Below are positions 42,796 through 50,928 of a stretch of DNA of 64,000 bases, piece after piece. The notes under the pieces are model-generated. The model saw nothing but the letters and a program-made list of their open reading frames with translations. It did no database searches and was not told the origin of the DNA. Numbering within the stretch: the stretch's first letter is position 1; each line of letters starts with the position of its first letter. The stretch covers positions 124,001 through 188,000 of the forward strand of contig NZ_BDBE01000038.1 in assembly GCF_001612825.1 (NCBI RefSeq). Reading direction: 5' to 3'. This DNA comes from Nocardia caishijiensis NBRC 108228 (GTDB taxonomy: Bacteria; Actinomycetota; Actinomycetes; Mycobacteriales; Mycobacteriaceae). A program made the translations under genes and the position numbers.

Positions 42796-43046
42796 GGACA
42801 CTCCTAGTTCGGCTCAGCCCGTCAACGGACCTCAGGTGCACAGCGCACGACTGAAATCAACACATCGCACCGGCTGCGTTATTCCATTTTGCCACCCATA
42901 CCGGCGCGTGTGGACCCGCCCCGGGTGCTCGTGCCCACACTACCCGCCCACCGGGGGTGATCCAGCTCTCATCGGGGTTGCCATGAGACCACCGGCACCG
43001 CTGAGGAGACCGAGTTTCCTCCTGTTCGCCCCCATCGAATAGCCTG

Positions 43047-43712
43047 GTGAACGTGAAATTGTTCCGTCGCGACGAGTCCAGCACCATCGACGAGTCCGTC
43101 GACCCCTCGGTGCCCGACGTCGAGAAGACCGCCGCCGCACCCGCATCGTCCACCCCCGGCAAGGGTCGTCCGACCCCGAAAAGGCGTGACGCCGAAGGCA
43201 AACGGCGTGGACCGGTGGCGCCCGCCCCGCTGACGGCCAAGGAGGCGCGGGCCCGCCGCAAGGCCACCAAGGGCACCAAGGCCGACCGCAAGGCGGCGGC
43301 CGCCGATCGCCGCGCCGCGGTGCAGGAGCGTCGCGCGAGGATGCTGGCGGGCGAGGACAAATACCTGCTGCCCCGCGATCAGGGCCCGGTCCGCGCGTAC
43401 GTGCGCGATCTGGTCGACGCGCGCCGCAACCTGGTCGGCTTGTTCATGCCGATGGCGCTGGTGCTCATCCTGTCGATGTTCGTGGCGCCGCAGCTGCAGA
43501 GCATCGTCACCCTCGCCATGCTGGTGATGATGCTGTTCATGATCATCGAGGGTTTCGTGCTCGGCAGGATCGTGAACAACCGGGTGCTCGCGCGGTTCCC
43601 CGACACCACCGACACCGGTTTCAAGCTGGGTTGGTACGCCTTCGTCCGCGCGTCCCAGATCCGGAAGATGCGCGCCCCGAAGCCACGGGTCAGCCCCGGC
43701 GACGCGGTGTAG
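43047..43712 (+). CDS. DUF3043 membrane protein
   Basis: A 221-residue protein conserved in Actinobacteria. The first 95 residues are basic and probably disordered (PTPKRRDAEGKRRG, KEARARRKATKGTKADRKAAA). Two hydrophobic helices then follow (LVGLFMPMALVLILSMFV and IVTLAMLVMMLFMIIEGFV), flanked by YLLPRDQGPVRAYVRDLVDARRNL and a basic end. This is the DUF3043 pattern, of unknown function. It has a GTG start. It lies between erpA and the small convergent membrane gene. Confidence 0.87.
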   Translation: MNVKLFRRDESSTIDESVDPSVPDVEKTAAAPASSTPGKGRPTPKRRDAEGKRRGPVAPAPLTAKEARARRKATKGTKADRKAAAADRRAAVQERRARMLAGEDKYLLPRDQGPVRAYVRDLVDARRNLVGLFMPMALVLILSMFVAPQLQSIVTLAMLVMMLFMIIEGFVLGRIVNNRVLARFPDTTDTGFKLGWYAFVRASQIRKMRAPKPRVSPGDAV

Positions 43713-43726
43713 TACCCCCTACCTGC

Positions 43727-43766
43727 ACGAATGCCGTTCCGTCCAGCCGGATGGGACGGCATTCGT
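43727..43766. terminator. Hairpin terminator between DUF3043 gene and small membrane gene
   Basis: ACGAATGCCGT (43727-43737) pairs with ACGGCATTCGT (43756-43766); the stem can extend three pairs inward with one G-T pair. The hairpin lies between two convergent stops. Confidence 0.65.
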
Positions 43767-43770
43767 CGTT

Positions 43771-43938
43771 TCAGAAGTGACCGGGCCGCATGTCGGTCGC
43801 GTAGCCCGCGATCGCGCGCAGTTCGGCATCGATGCGCTGGGCATCGCGGTCGATGACGCCGGTGGCACCCGCGCTGCCACGTCCGACGAGGACGGCCAGT
43901 GCGGTGATGACGGAGAGGAGGATCAGAAAAGTAAGCAT
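43771..43938 (-). CDS. Small single-pass membrane protein, 55 aa
   Basis: A small gene with an ATG at 43938. It encodes an N-terminal hydrophobic helix (LTFLILLSVITALAVLVG) and a short polar tail containing DRDAQRIDAELRAIAGYA. It is divergent from the GlxA-type regulator with 85 bases between the starts, and is likely controlled by it. Its length makes confidence limited, but the membrane helix, the start, the frame-consistent polar tail and the position beside a regulator support it. No family is recognised. Confidence 0.6.
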   Translation of the reverse strand: MLTFLILLSVITALAVLVGRGSAGATGVIDRDAQRIDAELRAIAGYATDMRPGHF

Positions 43939-43989
43939 GGCAGTAATTTTGCGCGCGTCGTTTTTCAGCCGAAAGTGGCTGTTCTGACA

Positions 43990-44017
43990 TTGTGCGTAAA
44001 AATTCGGCCAGTAGCAT
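43990..44017 (+). promoter_or_regulatory. Candidate promoter of the GlxA-type regulator
   Basis: TTGTGC (43990-43995) and TAGCAT (44012-44017) are spaced by 16 bases, seven bases before the ATG at 44024. The transcript would be nearly leaderless. Confidence 0.42.
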
Positions 44018-44023
44018 GGAGTG

Positions 44024-44986
44024 ATGCTGTCCAAGGTCGCGGTCGTCCTCAACGAGAAGCTGGCGATGTTCGAGTTCGGGGTCGTCTGCGAGGTCTTCGG
44101 GCTCGACCGCACCGGCGATGGATTGCCCGGTTTCGATTTTCGGGTGTGCGGGGCGGAGCCGGGCAAGCCGCTGCGCTCGACGACCCCCGGCGTCACCGTG
44201 ACACCCGAATACGGTCTCGACGAGCTGCCGCACGCCGACCTGGTGGCGATCCCGGCCTTCCCGTTCACCACCGAACACGCCTATCAGCCCGGCGTCGTCG
44301 ACGCGGTGCGCGCGGCCTCCGACGCGGGCGCCACCGTGCTGACCGTCTGCTCCGGCGCCTTCCTGGCGGGCGCGGCGGGCCTGCTGGACGGACGCAAGTG
44401 CACGACCCACTGGCGTTATGTCGACACGCTCGCCGCCGAATACCCCGAGGCCACCGTCGACCCCGACGTGCTGTTCGTCGACGAGGGCAACCTCATCACC
44501 AGCGCGGGCACCGCCGCGGGCATCGACGCCTGCCTGCACCTGGTGCGTCGCGAGATCGGCACGGCCGCGGCCAACGGCATCGCCCGCCGCATGGTGGTCC
44601 CACCCCAGCGCGACGGCGGTCAGCGCCAGTTCATCGAGCAGCCGGTCCCCGAATGCCACGCAGCAGGCCTGTCAGATCTGCTCGCCTGGCTCACCGAGAA
44701 CCTGGCCCACCCGCACACCGTCGACGAACTCGCCGCCCGCGCCAGCATGTCCACCCGCACCTTCGCCCGCCGCTTCGCCGCCGAAACCGGAACCACTCCG
44801 GTCAAATGGCTCACCACCCAGCGCGTCCTGTTCGCCAAACACCTGCTCGAAGCCACCGACCTGCCCCTGGAACGCGTCGCCGACCAGTGCGGTTTCGGCT
44901 CCGGCGCCCTGCTGCGCCACCACTTCCAGCGCCAGGTCGGCGTGGCCCCCACCGACTACCGCCGCCGCTTCGGCACCGGAAACTGA
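44024..44986 (+). CDS. GlxA-family transcriptional regulator (DJ-1/PfpI plus AraC)
   Basis: A 320-residue regulator with a DJ-1/PfpI-like N-terminal domain (KVAVVLNEKLAMFEFGVVCEVFG; VLTVCSGAFLAGAAGLLDG with the nucleophile-elbow Cys) and two C-terminal AraC helix-turn-helix units (VDELAARASMSTRTFARRFAAE, then VADQCGFGSGALLRHHFQRQ). In GlxA-type regulators the DJ-1 part is a sensor domain, usually without enzyme activity. ATG 44024 is preceded by GGAG. Targets are unknown; the divergent 55-aa membrane gene is a likely one. Confidence 0.9.
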   Translation: MLSKVAVVLNEKLAMFEFGVVCEVFGLDRTGDGLPGFDFRVCGAEPGKPLRSTTPGVTVTPEYGLDELPHADLVAIPAFPFTTEHAYQPGVVDAVRAASDAGATVLTVCSGAFLAGAAGLLDGRKCTTHWRYVDTLAAEYPEATVDPDVLFVDEGNLITSAGTAAGIDACLHLVRREIGTAAANGIARRMVVPPQRDGGQRQFIEQPVPECHAAGLSDLLAWLTENLAHPHTVDELAARASMSTRTFARRFAAETGTTPVKWLTTQRVLFAKHLLEATDLPLERVADQCGFGSGALLRHHFQRQVGVAPTDYRRRFGTGN

Positions 44987-45359
44987 ACGACCACACCGTT
45001 TTCGATGTCCGCCACCGCCCGGTGAGTCGCAGCCCGTCGCCCAGCACCGGCAGTGCCCACGGGATGGATGCGGGAGAGCATGATCAACCCTTTCGGTGGT
45101 TACGTGCCACGATCGAGATTGCCGATCGCCCGGGCGACCAAGCGCAGCATGTCTTCCCGATGGGACTCGGAAAATCTTTCTGTCGCAAGGCAATTGACTT
45201 CGCGAGCCGCAGCCGTACATCTGCACCTGCGCTCCGAATCACCTGTGACGGCTCACAGTTTGTGAACATATCGGTTCGTCGAGATGCCGTAGCGACTTGA
45301 CCCGGGGGTGGTGCGCCTGATCAGCTCGGGTGGTGTTTCGTAGCGGGCGGGGAAGTTTC
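44987..45359. other. Intergenic region before the mycolyltransferase gene
   Basis: The 373-base spacer has no gene that I would defend; short open frames in it lack a start site and a plausible protein. It presumably holds the promoter of the mycolyltransferase-like gene. Confidence 0.5.
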
Positions 45360-46310
45360 GTGCGGTTGAGGACAGTTCTGGCGGTCGTGACGGCAGCCGT
45401 GATGGTCTCGGGAGTCGGTTTCGCGACGGCGAGGGCGGTACCGCCCGGCCCCGTCTTGCGCGCACCCGCAGGCGGTTTCGAGGAGCTGTCCGTCCCGTCG
45501 AGCATGGGGCCGATCAAGGTGCAGGTGCAGTGGGCGGCCCGGGGTGGTTCGGCCGCGCTGTACCTGCTCGACGGGCTGCGCGCCCCGGCCGGGCACAGCC
45601 AGTGGACCACCGACACCGACGTACTGCGCCGCTTCGCCGGTGACGACGTGACCTTGGTGTTCCCGGTGGGCGGTCACGCCAGCTTCTACACCGACTGGTA
45701 CCGGCCGAGCAGTACCAACGGGCAGAGCACCACCTACCGGTGGGAAACGTTCCTCACGCGTGAGCTCCCGGATTTCCTCGCGCAGTATGGAGTTTCGCGG
45801 ACGAACAACGCGGTCGTCGGCGCTTCGATGGGCGGTAACGCCGCCTTGACGCTGGCCGCCCACCACCGCGACCAGTTCCGGTTCGCCGGGGCGTTCTCCG
45901 GTTTCCTCAACCCGACCTTCCCCGGGTGGGATCTGACGATGCGCGCCGCCATGCTCGACGAGGGTCGGTTCAATCTCGACGACATGTGGGGCCCGGTCGG
46001 CGATCCCGCCTGGCGCCGCAACGACGCGACCGTCCAGGCCGAGCTGCTGCGCGGCCTGCCGCTCTACATCACCTCGGGCAACGGTGTCCCCGGCCCGCTC
46101 GACGCGAGTTCCGCCGTGGGGAACACCGTCAACGCGATGGGCATCGAATCGCTGGCGGTGATCGCCGCGAGCATATTCCGGGAACGGACAACGGCCCTCG
46201 GCATCCCCGCCCGCGTCGACATCACCGCGGGCACCCACACCTGGCCCTACTGGCAGCAGTCCCTGGCCACGGCCCGCCCCATGATCCTGGCGGCACTCGG
46301 CGCGTCCTGA
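45360..46310 (+). CDS. Secreted mycolyltransferase, antigen 85-like
   Basis: A 316-residue exported alpha/beta hydrolase of the Ag85/esterase D family. After a signal peptide (ending ATARAVPPG) come VPSSMGPIKVQVQW, LLDGLRA, the acyl-binding FYTDWYRP, the nucleophile elbow GASMGG near residue 158, and the catalytic His in GTHTWPYW near the C-terminus. Ag85 proteins move mycolates from trehalose monomycolate to arabinogalactan or trehalose, so this gene supports a mycolate-bearing organism. The GTG at 45360 has GGGGAAG just upstream. It is not in an obvious operon. Confidence 0.92.
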   Translation: MRLRTVLAVVTAAVMVSGVGFATARAVPPGPVLRAPAGGFEELSVPSSMGPIKVQVQWAARGGSAALYLLDGLRAPAGHSQWTTDTDVLRRFAGDDVTLVFPVGGHASFYTDWYRPSSTNGQSTTYRWETFLTRELPDFLAQYGVSRTNNAVVGASMGGNAALTLAAHHRDQFRFAGAFSGFLNPTFPGWDLTMRAAMLDEGRFNLDDMWGPVGDPAWRRNDATVQAELLRGLPLYITSGNGVPGPLDASSAVGNTVNAMGIESLAVIAASIFRERTTALGIPARVDITAGTHTWPYWQQSLATARPMILAALGAS

Positions 46311-46459
46311 GGCACTGCGGCCCGTTTCGGGACGGCTACGCCGAGGTGGCCCGGCTTTCCGTGGCGCGGCGCCCCCCACGCCGAGACCACGGTCGATCGG
46401 CGCCGACGAGCCGGAGGACGGGCCGACCGCGAGGCGCGGCCGGTTGCTACCGTGCTGAC

Positions 46460-46996
46460 ATGCCGGTCGACCGCACACCTTCGCGCACGCTCGTTCTCGG
46501 GGGCGCCCGGTCGGGAAAGTCCGCCTTCGCCGAGGGACTGCTGAGCGAGGCGCCCGAGGTCCGCTACCTCGCCACCGCGGTGCTCGACCCGGCCGACCGC
46601 GAATTCGCCGAGCGGATCGATCGGCATCGCGACCGACGCCCCGACCACTGGTCGACGGTCGAGAACGCCGACCCCGCAACGGTTCTCGCCACCGAAACGC
46701 TCGCGACCCTGCTCGACGACATCGGCACCTGGCTCACCGCGCGCCTGGACGCGCGCGAGGCGTGGGAGCAACCGCGCGGCGCCGTCGCCCCGGACTGCGA
46801 CGCACTGGTGGCCGCCGTCGCGGCCTATCGGCGACGATTGGTGATCGTCTCGCCCGAGGTCGGCATGGGTGTCATCCCGGCGACGCGGTCGGGGCGGTTG
46901 TTCCGCGACGAGATCGGCACGCTCAACCAGCGGTTGGCCCAGGTGTGCGACGAAGCCTTCCTCGTCGTCGCCGGGCTGCCGGTCCGGTTGAAATGA
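46460..46996 (+). CDS. cobU: Adenosylcobinamide kinase/adenosylcobinamide-phosphate guanylyltransferase
   Basis: A 178-residue bifunctional enzyme of late cobalamin synthesis, phosphorylating adenosylcobinamide and then adding GMP. The P-loop GGARSGKSAFAE is at residues 14-25, YLATAVLDPADREFAERIDRHR follows, and EVGMGVIPATRSGRLFRDEIGTLNQ near residue 134 matches the CobU guanylyltransferase site. The ATG at 46460 is used. It is followed by cobT and cobS, giving the complete nucleotide-loop assembly set in one place. Confidence 0.93.
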   Translation: MPVDRTPSRTLVLGGARSGKSAFAEGLLSEAPEVRYLATAVLDPADREFAERIDRHRDRRPDHWSTVENADPATVLATETLATLLDDIGTWLTARLDAREAWEQPRGAVAPDCDALVAAVAAYRRRLVIVSPEVGMGVIPATRSGRLFRDEIGTLNQRLAQVCDEAFLVVAGLPVRLK

Positions 46997-47069
46997 GCCG
47001 GGGTCGCCCGGCGCCCCGTGGTCCGGGCAAGATGAGCACCGAAGAAACACTTTGTCGAAAGGCTTCCCA

Positions 47070-48137
47070 GTGACACACGGATTCGGCCCGGTCGCGGCCC
47101 CGGACGCGCAGGTGCGTGGCGCGGCCGAGCAGCGCCAGACGCAGCTGACGAAACCGGCCGGTTCGCTGGGACGACTCGAGGAACTGGGCAACTGGGTCGC
47201 CGCTTGCCAGGGCGTGTGCCCACCGAAGCAGTTCGAGCGTGCGCGCGTGGTGGTGTTCGCCGGTGACCACGGTGTCGCGAAGCACGGCGTCTCGGCCTAC
47301 CCCAGCGAGGTCACCGTCCAGATGGTCGCGAACTTCCTGGCCGGTGGGGCGGCGGTGAACGCGCTGGCCGCCGTCGCGGGCGCGACCGTGCGCGTCGTCG
47401 ACATCTGCGTCGACGGCGACACCGACCCGACCGTCGCCCAGCACAAGGTGCGTCGCGGGTCGGGGTCCATCGACCGGGAGGACGCGCTCACCGAATCCGA
47501 GGTCGCGGCCGCGCTCGCCGCGGGCCGCGCGATCGCCGACGAGGAGGTGGACGCGGGCGCCGATCTGCTCATCGCCGGGGACATGGGCATCGGCAACACC
47601 ACACCCGCCACCGTCCTGGTGGCCACCCTCACCAACACCGAGCCGGTCGCCGCCGTCGGACGCGGCACGGGCGTCGACGACGCGGGCTGGATCCGCAAGG
47701 TCGCCGCCATCCGTGACGGTATGCGCCGGGCCCGCCCGGTCGCCGCCGACCCCGTGGAGTTGTTGCGCGTGGCCGCGGGCGCCGACTTCGCCGCCATGGT
47801 CGGCTTCCTCGCCCAGGCCGCGACCCGCCGCACCCCGGTGTTGCTCGACGGTGTCGTCGTCACCGCCGCCGCCCTGGTCGCCGAGGACCTCGCCGCGGGT
47901 GCCAAGGCCTGGTGGCTGCCCGCGCACCGCTCCACCGAACCCGCCCACGATCTGGCCCTGAAACATCTGCGCCTGCAGCCCCTGCTCGACCTGAGCATGC
48001 GCCTCGGCGAAGGCTCCGGCGCCCTGACCGCACTCCCCCTTCTCCGCGCCGCCGTCGCCACCCTGTCGGAGATGTCGACCTTCGCCGACGCGGGCGTGAG
48101 CACGGCCGACGAAACATCTGTCGACCTCGTCAAGTGA
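47070..48137 (+). CDS. cobT: Nicotinate-nucleotide-dimethylbenzimidazole phosphoribosyltransferase
   Basis: A 355-residue enzyme that makes alpha-ribazole phosphate, the lower-ligand building block of cobalamin. FAGDHGVAKHGVSAYP lies near residue 71, GDMGIGNTTPAT near residue 170, and the catalytic-Glu segment EGSGALTALPLLRAA near residue 313. The GTG at 47070 has AAAGG seven bases upstream and is preferred over a TTG at 47052. It lies between cobU and cobS. Confidence 0.94.
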   Translation: MTHGFGPVAAPDAQVRGAAEQRQTQLTKPAGSLGRLEELGNWVAACQGVCPPKQFERARVVVFAGDHGVAKHGVSAYPSEVTVQMVANFLAGGAAVNALAAVAGATVRVVDICVDGDTDPTVAQHKVRRGSGSIDREDALTESEVAAALAAGRAIADEEVDAGADLLIAGDMGIGNTTPATVLVATLTNTEPVAAVGRGTGVDDAGWIRKVAAIRDGMRRARPVAADPVELLRVAAGADFAAMVGFLAQAATRRTPVLLDGVVVTAAALVAEDLAAGAKAWWLPAHRSTEPAHDLALKHLRLQPLLDLSMRLGEGSGALTALPLLRAAVATLSEMSTFADAGVSTADETSVDLVK

Positions 48138-48156
48138 ACGGCGCGGGTCGGCTGTC

Positions 48157-48906
48157 GTGAACGCGGTGCGGTTGGCGATCTCCTGGCTCACCGTCGCGCC
48201 CGTCGGCGGACCGTCGACGGTCGACCGGCACCTCGCGGGCCGGGCCATCACGCTGGCGCCGCTGGTCGGACTGCTGCTCGGCGCGGGCACGGCCGCAGCA
48301 CTGTGGGTCTTCGATCGGGCCGGACTGACCAGCGCGCTCGCCGGACTGCTCGCCGTCGGCCTGCTCGCCCTCGGCACCCGGGGGATGCACCTCGACGGGC
48401 TCGCCGACACCGCCGACGGTCTCGGCAGTTACGGGCCGCCCGAGCGGGCCAGGCAGATCATGAAGTCCGGTGCGGCGGGCCCGTTCGGGGTGGCGGCGTT
48501 GATCTTCGCCATCGGGATCCAGGCCTTCGCCTTCGCCGCACTAGTCGACGAGCGACGATGGGCGGCGATCGTGTGCGCCGTCGCGCTCGGCCGGGTCGCG
48601 GTGGTCATCGCGTGCCGACGCGGCGTTCCCGCCGCCCCGGAGTCGGGTTTCGGCACGCTGGTCGCCGGTACCCAGCCGCTCGCCCCGGTGATCTGCTGGC
48701 CGGTTCTCGCGCTGGCCGGCTGCGTGTTCGCCGTTCCCGGCAACTTCTGGCTCGGTCCGGTCGTCGTCGTGGGCGCGCTCGCCGGGTCGCTGCTGGTCGC
48801 CCGCCACTGCGTGCGCCGCTTCGGTGGTCTGTCGGGCGACGTCCTGGGGGCAACCGTGGAGATCACGAGTTCCCTTGCGGCTCTTGGCTTCTCGTCAACG
48901 CTCTGA
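48157..48906 (+). CDS. cobS: Adenosylcobinamide-GDP ribazoletransferase
   Basis: A 249-residue membrane enzyme that joins adenosylcobinamide-GDP with alpha-ribazole to finish cobalamin. The metal-binding HLDGLADTADGLGSYG motif is near residue 71, and several hydrophobic segments follow. A GTG at 48157, 19 bases after cobT, is used. Nothing in the upstream DNA resembles a B12 riboswitch. Confidence 0.93.
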   Translation: MNAVRLAISWLTVAPVGGPSTVDRHLAGRAITLAPLVGLLLGAGTAAALWVFDRAGLTSALAGLLAVGLLALGTRGMHLDGLADTADGLGSYGPPERARQIMKSGAAGPFGVAALIFAIGIQAFAFAALVDERRWAAIVCAVALGRVAVVIACRRGVPAAPESGFGTLVAGTQPLAPVICWPVLALAGCVFAVPGNFWLGPVVVVGALAGSLLVARHCVRRFGGLSGDVLGATVEITSSLAALGFSSTL

Positions 48907-49041
48907 ATCCCCGCCGCGCCACCTTGTGAAACCAGCACTGTTCACAACCAGCGTGCGTGGCCATTGTGCGCTCGCACAGACTGCCCGGTCATCGGTACTC
49001 GCCTACACCCCCAGCACACCGGTGGCAATACAGTGGACGCT

Positions 49042-49755
49042 ATGTCTTCCGAGCGCCTCTACTTCCGTCAGCTGCTGTCGGGCCGGGATTACGCCGTCGG
49101 CGATCCGATCGCGACACAGATGCGCAATTTCGCGTATCTCATCGGCGACCGGGAGACCGGCGAGACCCTCCTCGTCGACCCCGCCTACCAGGCCGCCGAC
49201 CTCGTCGACGTGGCCGCCGCCGACGGCATGCGCGTCAGCGGCGTGCTCGCCACCCACCACCACCCCGACCACGTCGGCGGAACCATGCTCGGCTTCACCC
49301 TCGGCGGCGTGCGCGAATTACTCGAGAAGACCAGCGTGCCCGTGCATGTGAACAAGCAGGAACTCGACTGGGTCGCCAAGACCACCGGCATCGCCCCGAG
49401 CGAACTGACCGGCCACGACAACGGCGACACCGTCTCGGTCGGCGCCTTCGACATCGAACTGCTCCACACCCCGGGCCACACCCCCGGCAGCCAGTGCTTC
49501 CTGTTCGACGGCCGTCTCATCTCCGGTGACACCCTGTTCGTCGACGGCTGCGGCCGCACCGACTTCCCCGGCGGCGACTCCGAGGAGATGTTCCGCAGCC
49601 TGCGCCACCTGGCCGGGTTGAGCGGCAATCCCGTTGTCTACCCGGGACATTGGTACTCCGAGGCGCCGAGCGCCGAGCTGTCCTCGATCCGCGACAACAA
49701 TTATGTGCTGCGCCCTCAGTCGCTGCAGCAGTGGCAAGCCCTGATGCCGGGTTGA
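49042..49755 (+). CDS. Metallo-beta-lactamase-fold hydrolase (glyoxalase II-like)
   Basis: A 237-residue zinc hydrolase with the signature THHHPDHVGG near residue 72, HTPGHTPGSQC near residue 144, SGDTLFVDGCGRTDFPGG near residue 170 and a final PGHWYS segment. The layout matches glyoxalase II/persulfide dioxygenase-like MBL proteins that act on glutathione- or mycothiol-like thioesters. The start is ATG 49042. In Mycobacteriales the natural thiol is mycothiol, so a mycothiol-thioester substrate is a reasonable inference. A strong terminator follows. Confidence 0.9.
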   Translation: MSSERLYFRQLLSGRDYAVGDPIATQMRNFAYLIGDRETGETLLVDPAYQAADLVDVAAADGMRVSGVLATHHHPDHVGGTMLGFTLGGVRELLEKTSVPVHVNKQELDWVAKTTGIAPSELTGHDNGDTVSVGAFDIELLHTPGHTPGSQCFLFDGRLISGDTLFVDGCGRTDFPGGDSEEMFRSLRHLAGLSGNPVVYPGHWYSEAPSAELSSIRDNNYVLRPQSLQQWQALMPG

Positions 49756-49762
49756 CAGATGA

Positions 49763-49795
49763 AAAGAGCGGGCCCACGATCAGGGCCCGCTCTTT
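49763..49795. terminator. Strong hairpin terminator
   Basis: AAAGAGCGGGCCC and GGGCCCGCTCTTT form a 13-bp stem (49763-49775 with 49783-49795) with a 7-base loop; A- and T-rich ends make it work in both directions between the MBL hydrolase and ilvE. Confidence 0.85.
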
Positions 49796-49804
49796 GTCTG
49801 TCGA

Positions 49805-50902
49805 TTACAGCGTGCGCAGCCACCCGTGGGTGTCGGCGAAGGTGCCACGCTGGATCCCGGTGAGCGTGTCGCGCAACGCCATCGTCACCTCACCGGGCTC
49901 CCCACCGCCGATCGCGAATTCGCCGTCGTGGGAACGCACCCAGCCGACGGGGGTGATCACCGCGGCGGTTCCGCACGCGAAAACCTCACTGATCTCACCG
50001 GATTCGGCACCCTTGCGCCATTCCTCCACCGACACCTTGCGCTCCTCCACCGGGTAGCCGGAGTCGGCGGCCAGGGTGAGCAGCGAGTCGCGGGTGATGC
50101 CGGGCAGCAGGGAACCCGACAGTTCCGGGGTCACCAGCCGGGCCTGCGATCCGGTGCCGTACACGAAGAACAGGTTGTTGGTGCCCATCTCCTCGACGTA
50201 GCGCCGCTCGCACGCGTCCAGCCACACCACCTGGTCGCAGCCCTTCTCGGTGGCTTGGGCCTGGGCGAGCAGGGACGCGGCGTAGTTGCCCGCCACCTTG
50301 GCCTCACCGGTACCACCCGGCGCGGCACGCACGTACTCGGTGGACAACCACACCCGCACCGGCTTCACCCCGCGCGGGAAGTACGCACCCGCGGGCGAGG
50401 CGAGCAGCAGGTACTTGTAGGCGGCGGCGGGCTTCACGCCGAGACCGGCCTCGGTGGAGAACATGAACGGACGCAGGTACAGCGAGTCCTCACCACCGGC
50501 GGCGGGCACCCAGTCGGCGTCCACCTCAAGCAGCTGCCGCACCGACTCGATGAACAGTTCCTCGGGCAGTTCCGCCATGGCCATTCGGGCCGCCGACCGG
50601 CGGAACCGCGCCGCGTTGGCGTCGATCCGGAAGGTGGCGATGCCGCCGTCGGGCTGACGGTAGGCCTTGAGACCCTCGAAGATCGCCTGCCCGTAGTGGA
50701 AGACCATGGTGGCCGGGTCCATCGACAGCGGGCCGTAGGGCTCGACGCGCGCGTTGCCCCACTGGCCGTCGGTGTAGTCGATCGACACCATGTGATCGGT
50801 GAAGTACCGCCCGAAACCGGGCGCCGCCAGTACCTGTTCCCGCTGCTGCGCCGAGATGGGCGCGGGGTGCGGAATACGGGTGAACTGTGCAGCGACTGTC
50901 AT
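49805..50902 (-). CDS. ilvE: Branched-chain amino acid aminotransferase
   Basis: A 365-residue class IV PLP enzyme that makes and breaks leucine, isoleucine and valine by transamination with glutamate. The PLP lysine is in AKVAGNYAAS near residue 202; LYLRPFMFSTEAGLGV, EMGTNNLFFVYG and the C-terminal EVFACGTAAVITPVG are family marks. In mycobacteria this enzyme also regenerates methionine. It has an ATG start. It is adjacent to gcvT in the same direction, as in M. tuberculosis. Confidence 0.96.
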   Translation of the reverse strand: MTVAAQFTRIPHPAPISAQQREQVLAAPGFGRYFTDHMVSIDYTDGQWGNARVEPYGPLSMDPATMVFHYGQAIFEGLKAYRQPDGGIATFRIDANAARFRRSAARMAMAELPEELFIESVRQLLEVDADWVPAAGGEDSLYLRPFMFSTEAGLGVKPAAAYKYLLLASPAGAYFPRGVKPVRVWLSTEYVRAAPGGTGEAKVAGNYAASLLAQAQATEKGCDQVVWLDACERRYVEEMGTNNLFFVYGTGSQARLVTPELSGSLLPGITRDSLLTLAADSGYPVEERKVSVEEWRKGAESGEISEVFACGTAAVITPVGWVRSHDGEFAIGGGEPGEVTMALRDTLTGIQRGTFADTHGWLRTL

Positions 50903-50928
50903 GATGCGATCCTATCCGGCGGTAACTG

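Noticed and set aside
45053..45265. A short 70-codon open frame before the mycolyltransferase gene
   Set aside because: No signal, no membrane segment, no ribosome site and no family; probably random.
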